Shown in pieces: positions 57,693 to 64,000 of a DNA stretch of 64,000 nucleotides. The DNA lies in contig NZ_BONI01000019.1 of assembly GCF_016862635.1 (NCBI RefSeq), forward strand, positions 1 through 64,000, read 5' to 3'. Source of the stretch: Catellatospora coxensis. Its GTDB lineage: Bacteria; Actinomycetota; Actinomycetes; Mycobacteriales; Micromonosporaceae. The number at the start of each line of letters is the position of its first letter. Position 1 is the first letter of the stretch. Below the pieces are notes generated by a model. The model saw nothing but the letters and a program-made list of their open reading frames with translations. It made no database searches and was not told the origin of the DNA. The position numbers and the translations under genes are program-made.

Positions 57693-59150
57693 TCACGGCC
57701 GGCCCGGCCGCGACGCGGTGCGTCCTGACGTTCCCGGCGCGACGCCCAGGTGCTCGGCGCGGTCCGGGACCGCGGGCCTGGTGTGCCCGGGAGTGGTGGG
57801 CACCCGCCGGGGGCGGGCCACCGTGCCGGGGACCGCGGCGGCGCGGGCGCGCACCACGGCGAGCACGTGCCGCGCCCAGCTGTCCAGGCCGTGCTCGGTG
57901 GGCGCCGGGCCGGCCTGCGGCGTGGGACCGCACAGGCCCACGGCCGTCGCGACGGCCTCGGCGTAGGCGGCCGTGTCGTGCGGGTTGACCACGATCGCCC
58001 CCGGCACGTCGGCGGCGTCGCTGGTCAGCTCGCTGAGCACGACGGTCGCGCCGCGCGGGCCGCGGGCCGCGACGAACTCCTGCGCCGGGTTCACCGTGCC
58101 GTGGTGCACCGGGGTGGCGAGCAGGCCGTCGCAGGCCAGGTACAGCGCGGCCAGCTCGCGCCGGTCGGGGTTGTCGCGTACGTAGTGCACGACGGCCTGG
58201 CCCACGTTGGCATGCGTACCGTTGATCTTCGCGATCAGCCGGTCGACGCGTTCACGCTGCTCCCGCTCGTCGGGCGTGTGCGGGTCGCCGTACGCGACGT
58301 GCAGCAGGGCGACCGTGGCCGGCTCCGGCCGGTGCTCGGCCAGGAAACGTTCGAACGCGTGCAGGCGCTGCTCGACGGCGTCGGACGGGTCCCAGCCGGC
58401 GATCGACAACAGCACCGGCCCGCCGACCCGCAGCGCGGCGCGGATCTCGGCGGCGCGTTCGCGCACCCGGGGCAGCCGCGCCAGCCGGCGCATGCCGCCC
58501 GTGTCGGCGGGCAGGGCGCAGGCCAGCACCCGCACCCGGTGCTGGCCGACGGCGATCTGGTTGTCGCGTACGGGCAGGCCGTGCACCCGGCCGGCGAGGT
58601 CGAGCAGGTTGTCCACCGCGCGGTGGTGCGGCAGCGCGACGACGTCCGCGCCGAGCAGCCCGGCCAGCAGCTCGCGGTGCTCGGGCAGCCGCGCGAACGA
58701 CTCCGCGGGCGGGAACGCGCTGTGCAGGTGCACGGCGGTGGCCAGGTCGGGCCGCCGCCGGCGCAGCAGCCGGGGCAGGAGCTGGAGCTGGTGCCCGTGC
58801 ACCCAGACCGTGCCGCCGAGCCCCGCGGACCCGGCGACGGCGTCGGCGATGGCGGTGTTGGCCTGCTCGTACGGCCCGAACCAGCCGGGCGGGAACTCGG
58901 CCGGCTGGTGGTGGTACAGCGCGCGCAGCAGGCCCGCGCCCAGCCGCGCGTCGTCGGCTCCGGCGTCGACGTGCAGCGCGTCGGCCCCGGGTGGGTTCGC
59001 CCCGTCGGTCACGGCCGCCCAGGCGCCGCCCTGCGCGGCGACGAACGGGCGCAGCGACGCCAGCGCGACGTCCACATGGTCGCTGCTGTCGTCGGGGTCG
59101 GCGGCGGGCACCCGGTCGCCGGCCACGATGAGGTCGTAGCGCGGGGTCAC
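57693..59150 (-). CDS. Degenerate trehalose-6-phosphate synthase-like (GT20) protein
   Basis: 485 aa from GTG at 59150, overlapping the STAS stop (GTGA). GT20 pattern is clear: WVHGHQLQLLPRLLRRRRPD, HLHSAFPPAESFARLPEHRE, LLGADVVALPHHRAVDNLLD, FERFLAEHRP, QEFVAARGPRGATVVLSELT. But key UDP-glucose/phosphate residues are lost: the RLDYxKG motif is SIAGWDPSDAVEQ, WVHDY is WVHGH, and DGMNL is HGTVN. Glu of QEFVA remains. It probably binds rather than makes a sugar nucleotide or Tre6P. A Pro/Arg-rich tail of 50 residues follows. Confidence 0.8.
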   Translation of the reverse strand: MTPRYDLIVAGDRVPAADPDDSSDHVDVALASLRPFVAAQGGAWAAVTDGANPPGADALHVDAGADDARLGAGLLRALYHHQPAEFPPGWFGPYEQANTAIADAVAGSAGLGGTVWVHGHQLQLLPRLLRRRRPDLATAVHLHSAFPPAESFARLPEHRELLAGLLGADVVALPHHRAVDNLLDLAGRVHGLPVRDNQIAVGQHRVRVLACALPADTGGMRRLARLPRVRERAAEIRAALRVGGPVLLSIAGWDPSDAVEQRLHAFERFLAEHRPEPATVALLHVAYGDPHTPDEREQRERVDRLIAKINGTHANVGQAVVHYVRDNPDRRELAALYLACDGLLATPVHHGTVNPAQEFVAARGPRGATVVLSELTSDAADVPGAIVVNPHDTAAYAEAVATAVGLCGPTPQAGPAPTEHGLDSWARHVLAVVRARAAAVPGTVARPRRVPTTPGHTRPAVPDRAEHLGVAPGTSGRTASRPGRP

Positions 59151-59506
59151 CGGACCACCTGCCCGACCGGGGCCGGCTCCAGCATCGCGTACGGCAGCAG
59201 TTGCATGATCCGGTCGACCCTGGCCAGCCGCAGGGCGCGCCGGGCCCGCTCGGACGGCGAGCGCAGGGCGACCGCGCCGCCGTCGCGTACGGCCCGCCGG
59301 TGCGCGTCCAGCAGCAGCAGGATGCCCGCCGCGTCGATCGTGTCGCAGTCGGCCAGGTCGACGACGATCTGCTCGGGACGCAGGGCCAGGGCCTCTTCGA
59401 GGAGGCGGTTCACCGCCGGGGCGGCCTGCGCGTCGAGATCGCCCTTTACCTGCACCTCCACCAGTGGCACTGCCTGTGCCGTCGTCGCCGGGACCATGTC
59501 TTCCAC
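59147..59506 (-). CDS. STAS-domain protein (anti-sigma-antagonist-like)
   Basis: 119 aa. The GTG at 59506 has AAGGAGGT 8 nt upstream, an ideal SD, so it is preferred over ATG at 59539. QVKGDLDAQAAPAVNRLLEE, QIVVDLADCDTIDAAGILLL and LDAHRRAVRDGGAVALRSPS are the STAS fold. The usual phosphorylatable Ser in DxSG is replaced (DTIDAAG), so it is probably not controlled by a SpoIIAB-type kinase. First gene of the unit. Confidence 0.85.
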   Translation of the reverse strand: MEDMVPATTAQAVPLVEVQVKGDLDAQAAPAVNRLLEEALALRPEQIVVDLADCDTIDAAGILLLLDAHRRAVRDGGAVALRSPSERARRALRLARVDRIMQLLPYAMLEPAPVGQVVR

Positions 59507-59600
59507 CTGGGGTACCTCCTTGCCGGTGAGTGCAGCCATTCCCCACCGAGCTCGGCGATAACCCTGCGAACCATGACAGTTCTGTGACAAAGATCAAGCC

Positions 59601-59637
59601 GGGTCAGGCCACCCGGTTCTTCCGGGCGGCCTGACCC
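59601..59637 (-). terminator. Hairpin downstream of the ThuA-fascin gene
   Basis: GGGTCAGGCC and GGCCTGACCC with inner ACCCGG/CCGGGC pairing, 7 nt after the stop at 59645 on the minus strand. Confidence 0.7.
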
Positions 59638-59644
59638 CCATGAA

Positions 59645-60814
59645 CTATGGGCTGACCAGGTCGAACTGTTCCCACGGGCCGATCGCGGTCCGGTTGGCGA
59701 TCAGTGCCGCCGCGCCGGCGTTCTCCGCGACGACGTACTTCCCGTTCGCCTGGGCCCGCAAACTCACCGAACCGTTGGAGTTGCGGACCAGCGCGAAGGT
59801 CTCCCAGCCGCCGACCGCGGTCCGGTTGGCGATGAGCGGGTTCGCGCCGGCGTTGTCCGCGCACACGTACCGCGAGTTGACCAGGGCGCGCAGCGCGATG
59901 TTGCCGCTGCCGCGGTCGACCATCTCGAACCGCTCGGCGGTGCCGATCGCGGTGGCGCTGGCGATCAGCGCGCCCGCCCCGCCGTTGGGCGCGGTGACGA
60001 ACTTGTTGTTGGCCCGGGCGCGCAGGCTGATCCCGGCGGGCGGGGGAGTGCCCGGCGAGCAGTCGGCGGCGACCGCGCCGGCCGCGATCTGGATGCCGCC
60101 GAGCAGCATGCGGGTGAAGTTGCTCTCGGTGTAGCCGGCCTCGGTGTGGCCGAGGCCGGTGTACCAGGCCCGGCCGCCGCCGTAGTTCTGGCACCAGGTG
60201 ATCGGGTGGTCGCCCATGTTGCCGCCGGTGTAGCTGCCCTCGTTGAGGTTCATCAGCACGCGCACGGCCGAGCGGGGGTTGGCGCGGTAGTTGTACCACT
60301 CGTCGCTGCGGCTCCAGGTGGCCGGCAGGTGCGCCGTCGAGGCGTTGACCGGCGGCTCGATCCGCAGCTGCGCGGTCTGGATCGCGGGGTGGGAGTGGAA
60401 GTACGCGCCGACCAGGCCGCCGTACCAGGGCCAGTCGTATTCGGTGTCGGCCGCCGCGTGCACGCCGACGTAGCCGCCGCCGCCGGCGATGTAGTTCTGG
60501 AACGCGGTCTGCTGGGTCGCGTTGAGCACGTCGCCGGTCGTCGACAGCCAGATCACCGCCTGGAACTGGGCCAGGTTGGCGGCGGTGAACTGGTTGGCGT
60601 CCTCGGTCGCGGTGACCGTGAAGCCGTTGGCGCTGCCGAGCGTCTGGATCGCGGCGATGCCGTTGGGGATGGACGAGTGGCGGAAGCCGGCCGTCTTGGA
60701 GAAGACCAGCACCTTGGTCAGCGGGGCGGCCGACGCGGGGGTCGCCGGCGCGAACAGCGTCGTCGCCAGGACGGTGACCAGTCCGGCGACCAGGGACAGT
60801 ACGCGTTTTCGCAT
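59645..60814 (-). CDS. Secreted ThuA-like protein with three fascin-like repeats
   Basis: 389 aa; GAAGGAG precedes the ATG at 60814. Signal peptide to ASAAP. ThuA domain (about 32-255): VLVFSKTAGFRHSSIPNGIA, VIWLSTTGDVLNATQQTAFQ, GGYVGVHAAADTEYDWPWYG, RVLMNLNEGSYTGGNMGDHP, WYTGLGHTEAGYTESNFTRM. Then three repeats of the form SLRARANNKFVTAPNGGAGA-LIA, RALVNSRYVCADNAGANPLI, SLRAQANGKYVVAENAGAAA, the fascin/actin-crosslinking-like carbohydrate-binding trefoil. Secreted sugar-related enzyme or binder; the catalytic role of ThuA is uncertain. Confidence 0.85.
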   Translation of the reverse strand: MRKRVLSLVAGLVTVLATTLFAPATPASAAPLTKVLVFSKTAGFRHSSIPNGIAAIQTLGSANGFTVTATEDANQFTAANLAQFQAVIWLSTTGDVLNATQQTAFQNYIAGGGGYVGVHAAADTEYDWPWYGGLVGAYFHSHPAIQTAQLRIEPPVNASTAHLPATWSRSDEWYNYRANPRSAVRVLMNLNEGSYTGGNMGDHPITWCQNYGGGRAWYTGLGHTEAGYTESNFTRMLLGGIQIAAGAVAADCSPGTPPPAGISLRARANNKFVTAPNGGAGALIASATAIGTAERFEMVDRGSGNIALRALVNSRYVCADNAGANPLIANRTAVGGWETFALVRNSNGSVSLRAQANGKYVVAENAGAAALIANRTAIGPWEQFDLVSP

Positions 60815-61085
60815 GTGGCTCGCTCCTTCGATGAGGGTAGCGCGGAGGGCGGGGTCGGACCGGCGGACGCCGTGAGGCGCGCTGGTCCGGACAGCCGTAC
60901 GCGCGGGCGAGGGCCACGCGGGAGTGCGGCGACCGGACAAGGCACGTCCTCGGGGCGCGGAGCCGGTCGCCGAAACACGGATCCGATATCTATCGGTGTC
61001 GAATCCTATAGGAATCTGCCGAACGGTGGAAGGCTGCCGTGACAACTTTCGCGACGCCGACCCTCCGAATTGCTGATGAGCACGT
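60815..61085. other. Divergent regulatory region between the ThuA-fascin gene and the Ebo-like operon
   Basis: No gene. Two perfect palindromes: CCGATATCTATCGG at 60983-60996 and TCCTATAGGA at 61004-61013. Promoters for both directions should lie here; the AT-rich part begins at about 60980. Confidence 0.5.
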
Positions 61086-61148
61086 AACTTTTGCTAGATC
61101 TAGAAAAAGTACGGGTTCCTATCTAGAAACTTTTGCAGATCTAGATTT
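61086..61148. promoter_or_regulatory. AT-rich direct repeats AACTTTTGC(T)AGATCTAGA before the inositol-phosphate synthase
   Basis: AACTTTTGCTAGATCTAGAA (61086-61105) and AACTTTTGCAGATCTAGATT (61128-61147) are near-identical, 42 nt apart (four helical turns), with another ATCTAGAAA between them. TTAATA/TAATAT just after the second copy could be the -10, 33 nt before the gene start. Very AT-rich for this genome. Confidence 0.55.
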
Positions 61149-61183
61149 AATATGGCCGCCACGAACGCGTTACAGGAGGTCCT

Positions 61184-62344
61184 GTGCGTACTGGTATCTG
61201 GCTCGTCGGCGCCCGCGGCTCGGTCGCGGTCACCAGCATCGTCGGCGCGCTGGCGGTGCGGGCCTCGCTCGCCGACCCGGTCGGCTGCGTCACCGAACTG
61301 CCCCCGCTGCGCCACCCGGCGCTGCCCGCCCTGTCCGACCTGGTCTTCGGCGGCCACGACGTGTCCTGCGTGTCGCTGGTCAAGAAGGCCCACGCGCTGG
61401 TCGCCGCCGGTGTGCTGCCCGCCGCCGTCGTCGCCGCCGTGGCCGACGAGCTGACCGCCGTCGAAGCCGACGTGCGGCAGGCCCCGGACGGGCCCACCCA
61501 GCACGACACCGTCGTCCGCATCGCCGCGGACCTCGCCGACTTCCGCGAACGCCACGGGCTCGCCCGCGTCGTGGTGGTCAACGTGTCCTCGACCGAGGCC
61601 ATACCCCCGGACCACCCGGCGTACGCCGACGCGGCCGCGCTCGCCACCGCGCTGCACCAGGAACCCGTGCTGCCGCCCAGCTCGCGGTACGCGTACGCGG
61701 CGTTCACCGCAGGCTGCGCCTACGTCGACTTCACCCCGTCCACCGGAGCCCGGCTGCCCGCGCTCGACCAGCTAGCGGCACGGCACGGCGTGCCGTACGC
61801 GGGCAGCGACGGCAAGACCGGCGAGACGCTGCTCAAGTCGGTGCTCGCGCCCATGTTCGCGATGCGCAACCTGCACGTGCGGTCCTGGTCCGGCACCAAC
61901 CTGCTCGGCGGCGGCGACGGCGCGACGCTGGCCCGGCCCGAGGCCAACGCGGCCAAGGTCGCCAGCAAGCAGCGGGTGCTGCGCGAGACGCTGGGCTACG
62001 AGCCGGAGGGCCACACCCGCATCGACTACGTGCCCGACATCGGCGACCTCAAGACCGCCTGGGACCTGATCACCTTCAGCGGCTTCCTCGGCAGCCGCAT
62101 GCGGCTGGAGTTCACCTGGCACGGCTGCGACTCCGCGCTGGCCGCGCCACTGGTGCTCGACCTGGCCCGGCTCACCGCCGCCGCGCACGCCCAGGGCCTG
62201 TCCGGCCCGCTGCCGCAGCTGGCCTTCTTCTTCAAGGACCCGATCGGCGACGTCCCGCACGGCCTGGCCGAGCAGTGGCGCGACCTGTGCGAATGGGTGC
62301 AGGGCTGGCCCGTGCCGGGCGAGGGCCGCCATGAGGCTGAGTGA
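61184..62344 (+). CDS. Myo-inositol-1-phosphate synthase family protein (Ebo-cluster type)
   Basis: 386 aa; GTG with CAGGAGGT 4 nt upstream. GIWLVGARGSVAVTSIVGAL is the NAD-binding start, VVVVNVSSTEAIPPDH, GCAYVDFTPSTGARLPALDQ, the GSDGKTGETLLKSVLAPMFA motif with catalytic lysines, and RSWSGTNLLGGGDGATL are all characteristic. It resembles the inositol-phosphate synthase encoded with UbiA (SCO3242-type) genes. Overlaps the next gene by 14 nt. Confidence 0.88.
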   Translation: MRTGIWLVGARGSVAVTSIVGALAVRASLADPVGCVTELPPLRHPALPALSDLVFGGHDVSCVSLVKKAHALVAAGVLPAAVVAAVADELTAVEADVRQAPDGPTQHDTVVRIAADLADFRERHGLARVVVVNVSSTEAIPPDHPAYADAAALATALHQEPVLPPSSRYAYAAFTAGCAYVDFTPSTGARLPALDQLAARHGVPYAGSDGKTGETLLKSVLAPMFAMRNLHVRSWSGTNLLGGGDGATLARPEANAAKVASKQRVLRETLGYEPEGHTRIDYVPDIGDLKTAWDLITFSGFLGSRMRLEFTWHGCDSALAAPLVLDLARLTAAAHAQGLSGPLPQLAFFFKDPIGDVPHGLAEQWRDLCEWVQGWPVPGEGRHEAE

Positions 62345-63173
62345 CCTGGCACAGCTCGTCCGGGCGCCGGCGGCGCTGTCGGTGCCGGGCGACGCGATCG
62401 CGGGCGCGACCGCCGCGGGCACGCTCGACGCCCGCACCGCCGGCATCGCCGCCGCGTCGGTCTGCCTGTACTGGGGCGGCATGGCCGCCAACGACTGGGC
62501 CGACCGCGAACTCGACGCCGTCGAGCGCCCCGAGCGGCCCATCCCGTCCGGGCGGATCAGCCCCGACACCGCGCTCGCCGTCGCGGGCGGCCTCACCGTC
62601 GCCGGGCTGGCCCTGGCCGCGGCCAGCGGCGGCAGGCGCACCCTGGCCACCGCCGGGCTGCTCGCGGGAGCGGTGTGGGCGTACGACGTGAAGTGGAAGA
62701 ACTCCCCGGCCGGGCCGGCCGGCATGGCGCTGTGCCGGGGACTGGACGTGCTGCTCGGCGCGAGCACCGGCGACCTGCGCAAGGCCGCCCGCCCGGCGCT
62801 GGCCGTCGCCGCCCACACCTACGCGGTGACCGCCCTGTCGCGCCGCGAGGTCACCGGTACCGACCGGGTGCTGCCCGCGCTGACCATGACCGCCACCGCG
62901 GCGGTGGCCACGCACGCGGCGGGCCGCAGCGGCGGCTGGCTGCCCGCGGTGCTGGCCGGCTGGTACGCCACCCGCTTCGGCAAGGCCCAGCGCGAGGTGC
63001 TGCGCCAGCCCGATGCGGGACGGGTGCGCGCCGCGGTCGGGGCCGGCATCACGTCGCTGCCCGCGCTGCAGGGCGCGCTCATCGCACGGCACGGCAGACC
63101 CCTGGCCGGAGCCGTGGTGGCCACCGCCGCCCCGGCCGCGGCCAAGCTCGCGAGGAAGGTGTCCCCGACATGA
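62331..63173 (+). CDS. UbiA-type prenyltransferase, SCO3242/EboC-like
   Basis: 280 aa, seven to eight helices. First Asp motif: GGMAANDWADRELDAVERPE (NDxxDxxxD), followed by RPIPSGRISP, the UbiA signature. The second motif, GTDRVLPALTM-type, is weak. This subgroup (EboC/SCO3242) occurs in the Ebo cluster. The prenyl acceptor is unknown. Coupled to the next gene by ATGA. Confidence 0.87.
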   Translation: MRLSDLAQLVRAPAALSVPGDAIAGATAAGTLDARTAGIAAASVCLYWGGMAANDWADRELDAVERPERPIPSGRISPDTALAVAGGLTVAGLALAAASGGRRTLATAGLLAGAVWAYDVKWKNSPAGPAGMALCRGLDVLLGASTGDLRKAARPALAVAAHTYAVTALSRREVTGTDRVLPALTMTATAAVATHAAGRSGGWLPAVLAGWYATRFGKAQREVLRQPDAGRVRAAVGAGITSLPALQGALIARHGRPLAGAVVATAAPAAAKLARKVSPT

Positions 63174-64000
63174 CCCTCCGCTTCGGCTACGGCACCAACG
63201 GCTTCGCCAACCACCGGCTCACCGACGCGCTCGACGTCATCGCCGAGCTCGGCTACGCGGGCGTCGCGCTGACGCTCGACCACGCGCACCTGGACCCGTA
63301 CGCCCCCGATGTGAAGGACCAGGTCGCGCGGACCGCGCGGCTGCTCGCCGAGCGGGAGCTGGCGGTGGTCGTGGAGACCGGCGCGCGCTACCTGCTCGAC
63401 CCGCGGCGCAAGCACGCGCCGACGTTCCTGCACGACGACGCGTCCCGGCGCGTCGACTTCCTGAAGCGGGCGATCGACATCGCCGAAGGGCTCGGCGCGG
63501 AGGCCGTGTCCTTCTGGGCCGGGGTGCGCCCGCCGCACGTGTCGGCCGAGGTCGCCTGGCAGCTGCTGGCCGAGGGCTGCGCCGAGGTCGTCGGGTACGC
63601 CGCCGAGCGCGGGGTCGCGGCGGGCTTCGAGCCCGAGCCCGGCATGCTGGTGGAGACGCTGGCCGACTGGTTCCGGCTGCGCGAGCTGGTCGGCGCGGAC
63701 CTCAAACTGACCCTCGACATCGGGCACTGCCGCGCCAACGAGCCCGCCGACGTCGCCGAATGCGTGCGGATCGCCGGACCGCACCTGGTCAACGTGCAGA
63801 TCGACGACATGCGCCGGGGCGTGCACGAGCACCTGGAGTTCGGCGCAGGCGAGATCGACTTCCCGCCGGTGCTGCGGGCGCTGGCCGACACCGGATACCG
63901 CGGCCTGGTCGCCGTCGAGCTGCCCCGCCACTCGCACGCCGCCCCCGACGTCGCGGCACGGTCGCTGAGCTTCCTGCGCGCCGCGCAATGGCTCGGTGAC
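63170..64000 (+). CDS. TIM-barrel sugar phosphate isomerase/epimerase, EboE-like (3' truncated by window)
   Basis: 277 codons inside the window, no stop reached. FGYGTNGFANHRLTDALDVI, AELGYAGVALTLDHAHLDPY, LKLTLDIGHCRANEPADVAE (metal His), LVNVQIDDMRRGVHEHLEFG and GLVAVELPRHSHAAPDVAAR are the xylose-isomerase-like barrel with its metal-ligand pattern. Start overlaps the UbiA stop. Third gene of the probable Ebo-like operon. Confidence 0.87.
   Translation, partial: MTLRFGYGTNGFANHRLTDALDVIAELGYAGVALTLDHAHLDPYAPDVKDQVARTARLLAERELAVVVETGARYLLDPRRKHAPTFLHDDASRRVDFLKRAIDIAEGLGAEAVSFWAGVRPPHVSAEVAWQLLAEGCAEVVGYAAERGVAAGFEPEPGMLVETLADWFRLRELVGADLKLTLDIGHCRANEPADVAECVRIAGPHLVNVQIDDMRRGVHEHLEFGAGEIDFPPVLRALADTGYRGLVAVELPRHSHAAPDVAARSLSFLRAAQWLGD

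Overview
The window is very GC-rich, with G/C strongly preferred at third codon positions and many GTG starts. It also has a Mn2+ riboswitch, leaderless-type -10 boxes close to start codons, several ECF sigma factors, and secreted chitinases and a glucanase. Together these point to a mycelial, soil-type actinobacterium, probably of the Micromonosporaceae (inference from gene content and style). I saw no phage, transposase, integrase, CRISPR, tRNA or rRNA, and nothing that looks like a large mobile island. It reads as ordinary chromosome with many small regulator-plus-target modules.

Layout. 1-5 kb: tandem secreted FG-GAP proteins (one with a DUF4185 domain), a membrane protein and a GGDEF-EAL c-di-GMP enzyme. 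5-9.5 kb: two DoxX-type membrane genes, each divergent from a regulator (HxlR, TetR) with clear palindromic operators, and a GDT1/TMEM165-type cation exporter behind a yybP-ykoY Mn2+ riboswitch. 9.4-15 kb: a Ser/Thr kinase with a co-transcribed membrane protein, a NarL-type two-component system and a GNAT. 15-20.5 kb: chitinase, MFS exporter, aldo/keto reductase, ADP-ribosylglycohydrolase and a coiled-coil protein. 20.9-24.7 kb: an ABC-2 transporter divergent from a second NarL-type two-component system. 24.7-30.2 kb: PPOX flavoprotein, CopC-like, DUF1501/DUF1800 and an unrecognised membrane protein. 30.5-33.8 kb: an RHH regulator, DUF4097 and DrrAB-like ABC operon behind a four-half-site operator. 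34-39.5 kb: DivIVA-like protein, a modular chitinase, and an ABC-F ATPase preceded by a six-codon leaderless uORF. 39.5-48.7 kb: quinone oxidoreductase, PadR/permease-prefix pair, ArsR/AHSA1 pair and assorted small enzymes. 49-51.6 kb: a secreted repeat protein and a GH16 glucanase. 52-56.6 kb: an ECF42-type YCII/sigma pair and an ECF41-type sigma/AhpD-like pair with facing promoters. 56.6-59.5 kb: a STAS / degenerate GT20 / degenerate ADP-ribosylglycohydrolase operon. 59.6-64 kb: secreted ThuA-fascin protein and the start of an Ebo-like cluster (inositol-phosphate synthase, UbiA prenyltransferase, TIM-barrel isomerase) that runs off the window.

How parts work together. Three secreted polysaccharide hydrolases (two GH18, one GH16) share an AT-rich upstream motif, suggesting one common regulator. 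The glucanase also has a LacI-type palindrome. Most regulator genes (HxlR, TetR, PadR, ArsR, RHH, ECF41) have a visible operator or promoter next to them, so the window is unusually readable at the regulatory level. The strongest points for follow-up are the ABC-F leader-peptide attenuator, the facing ECF41 promoters, the pseudoenzyme operon with STAS, the RHH operator array, and two classes of dispersed palindromic intergenic elements.

Limits. Everything here is read by eye. No alignment, structure prediction or database search was run. Family names rest on motifs and overall sequence pattern, and start codons are chosen from SD position, overlap and signal-peptide fit.
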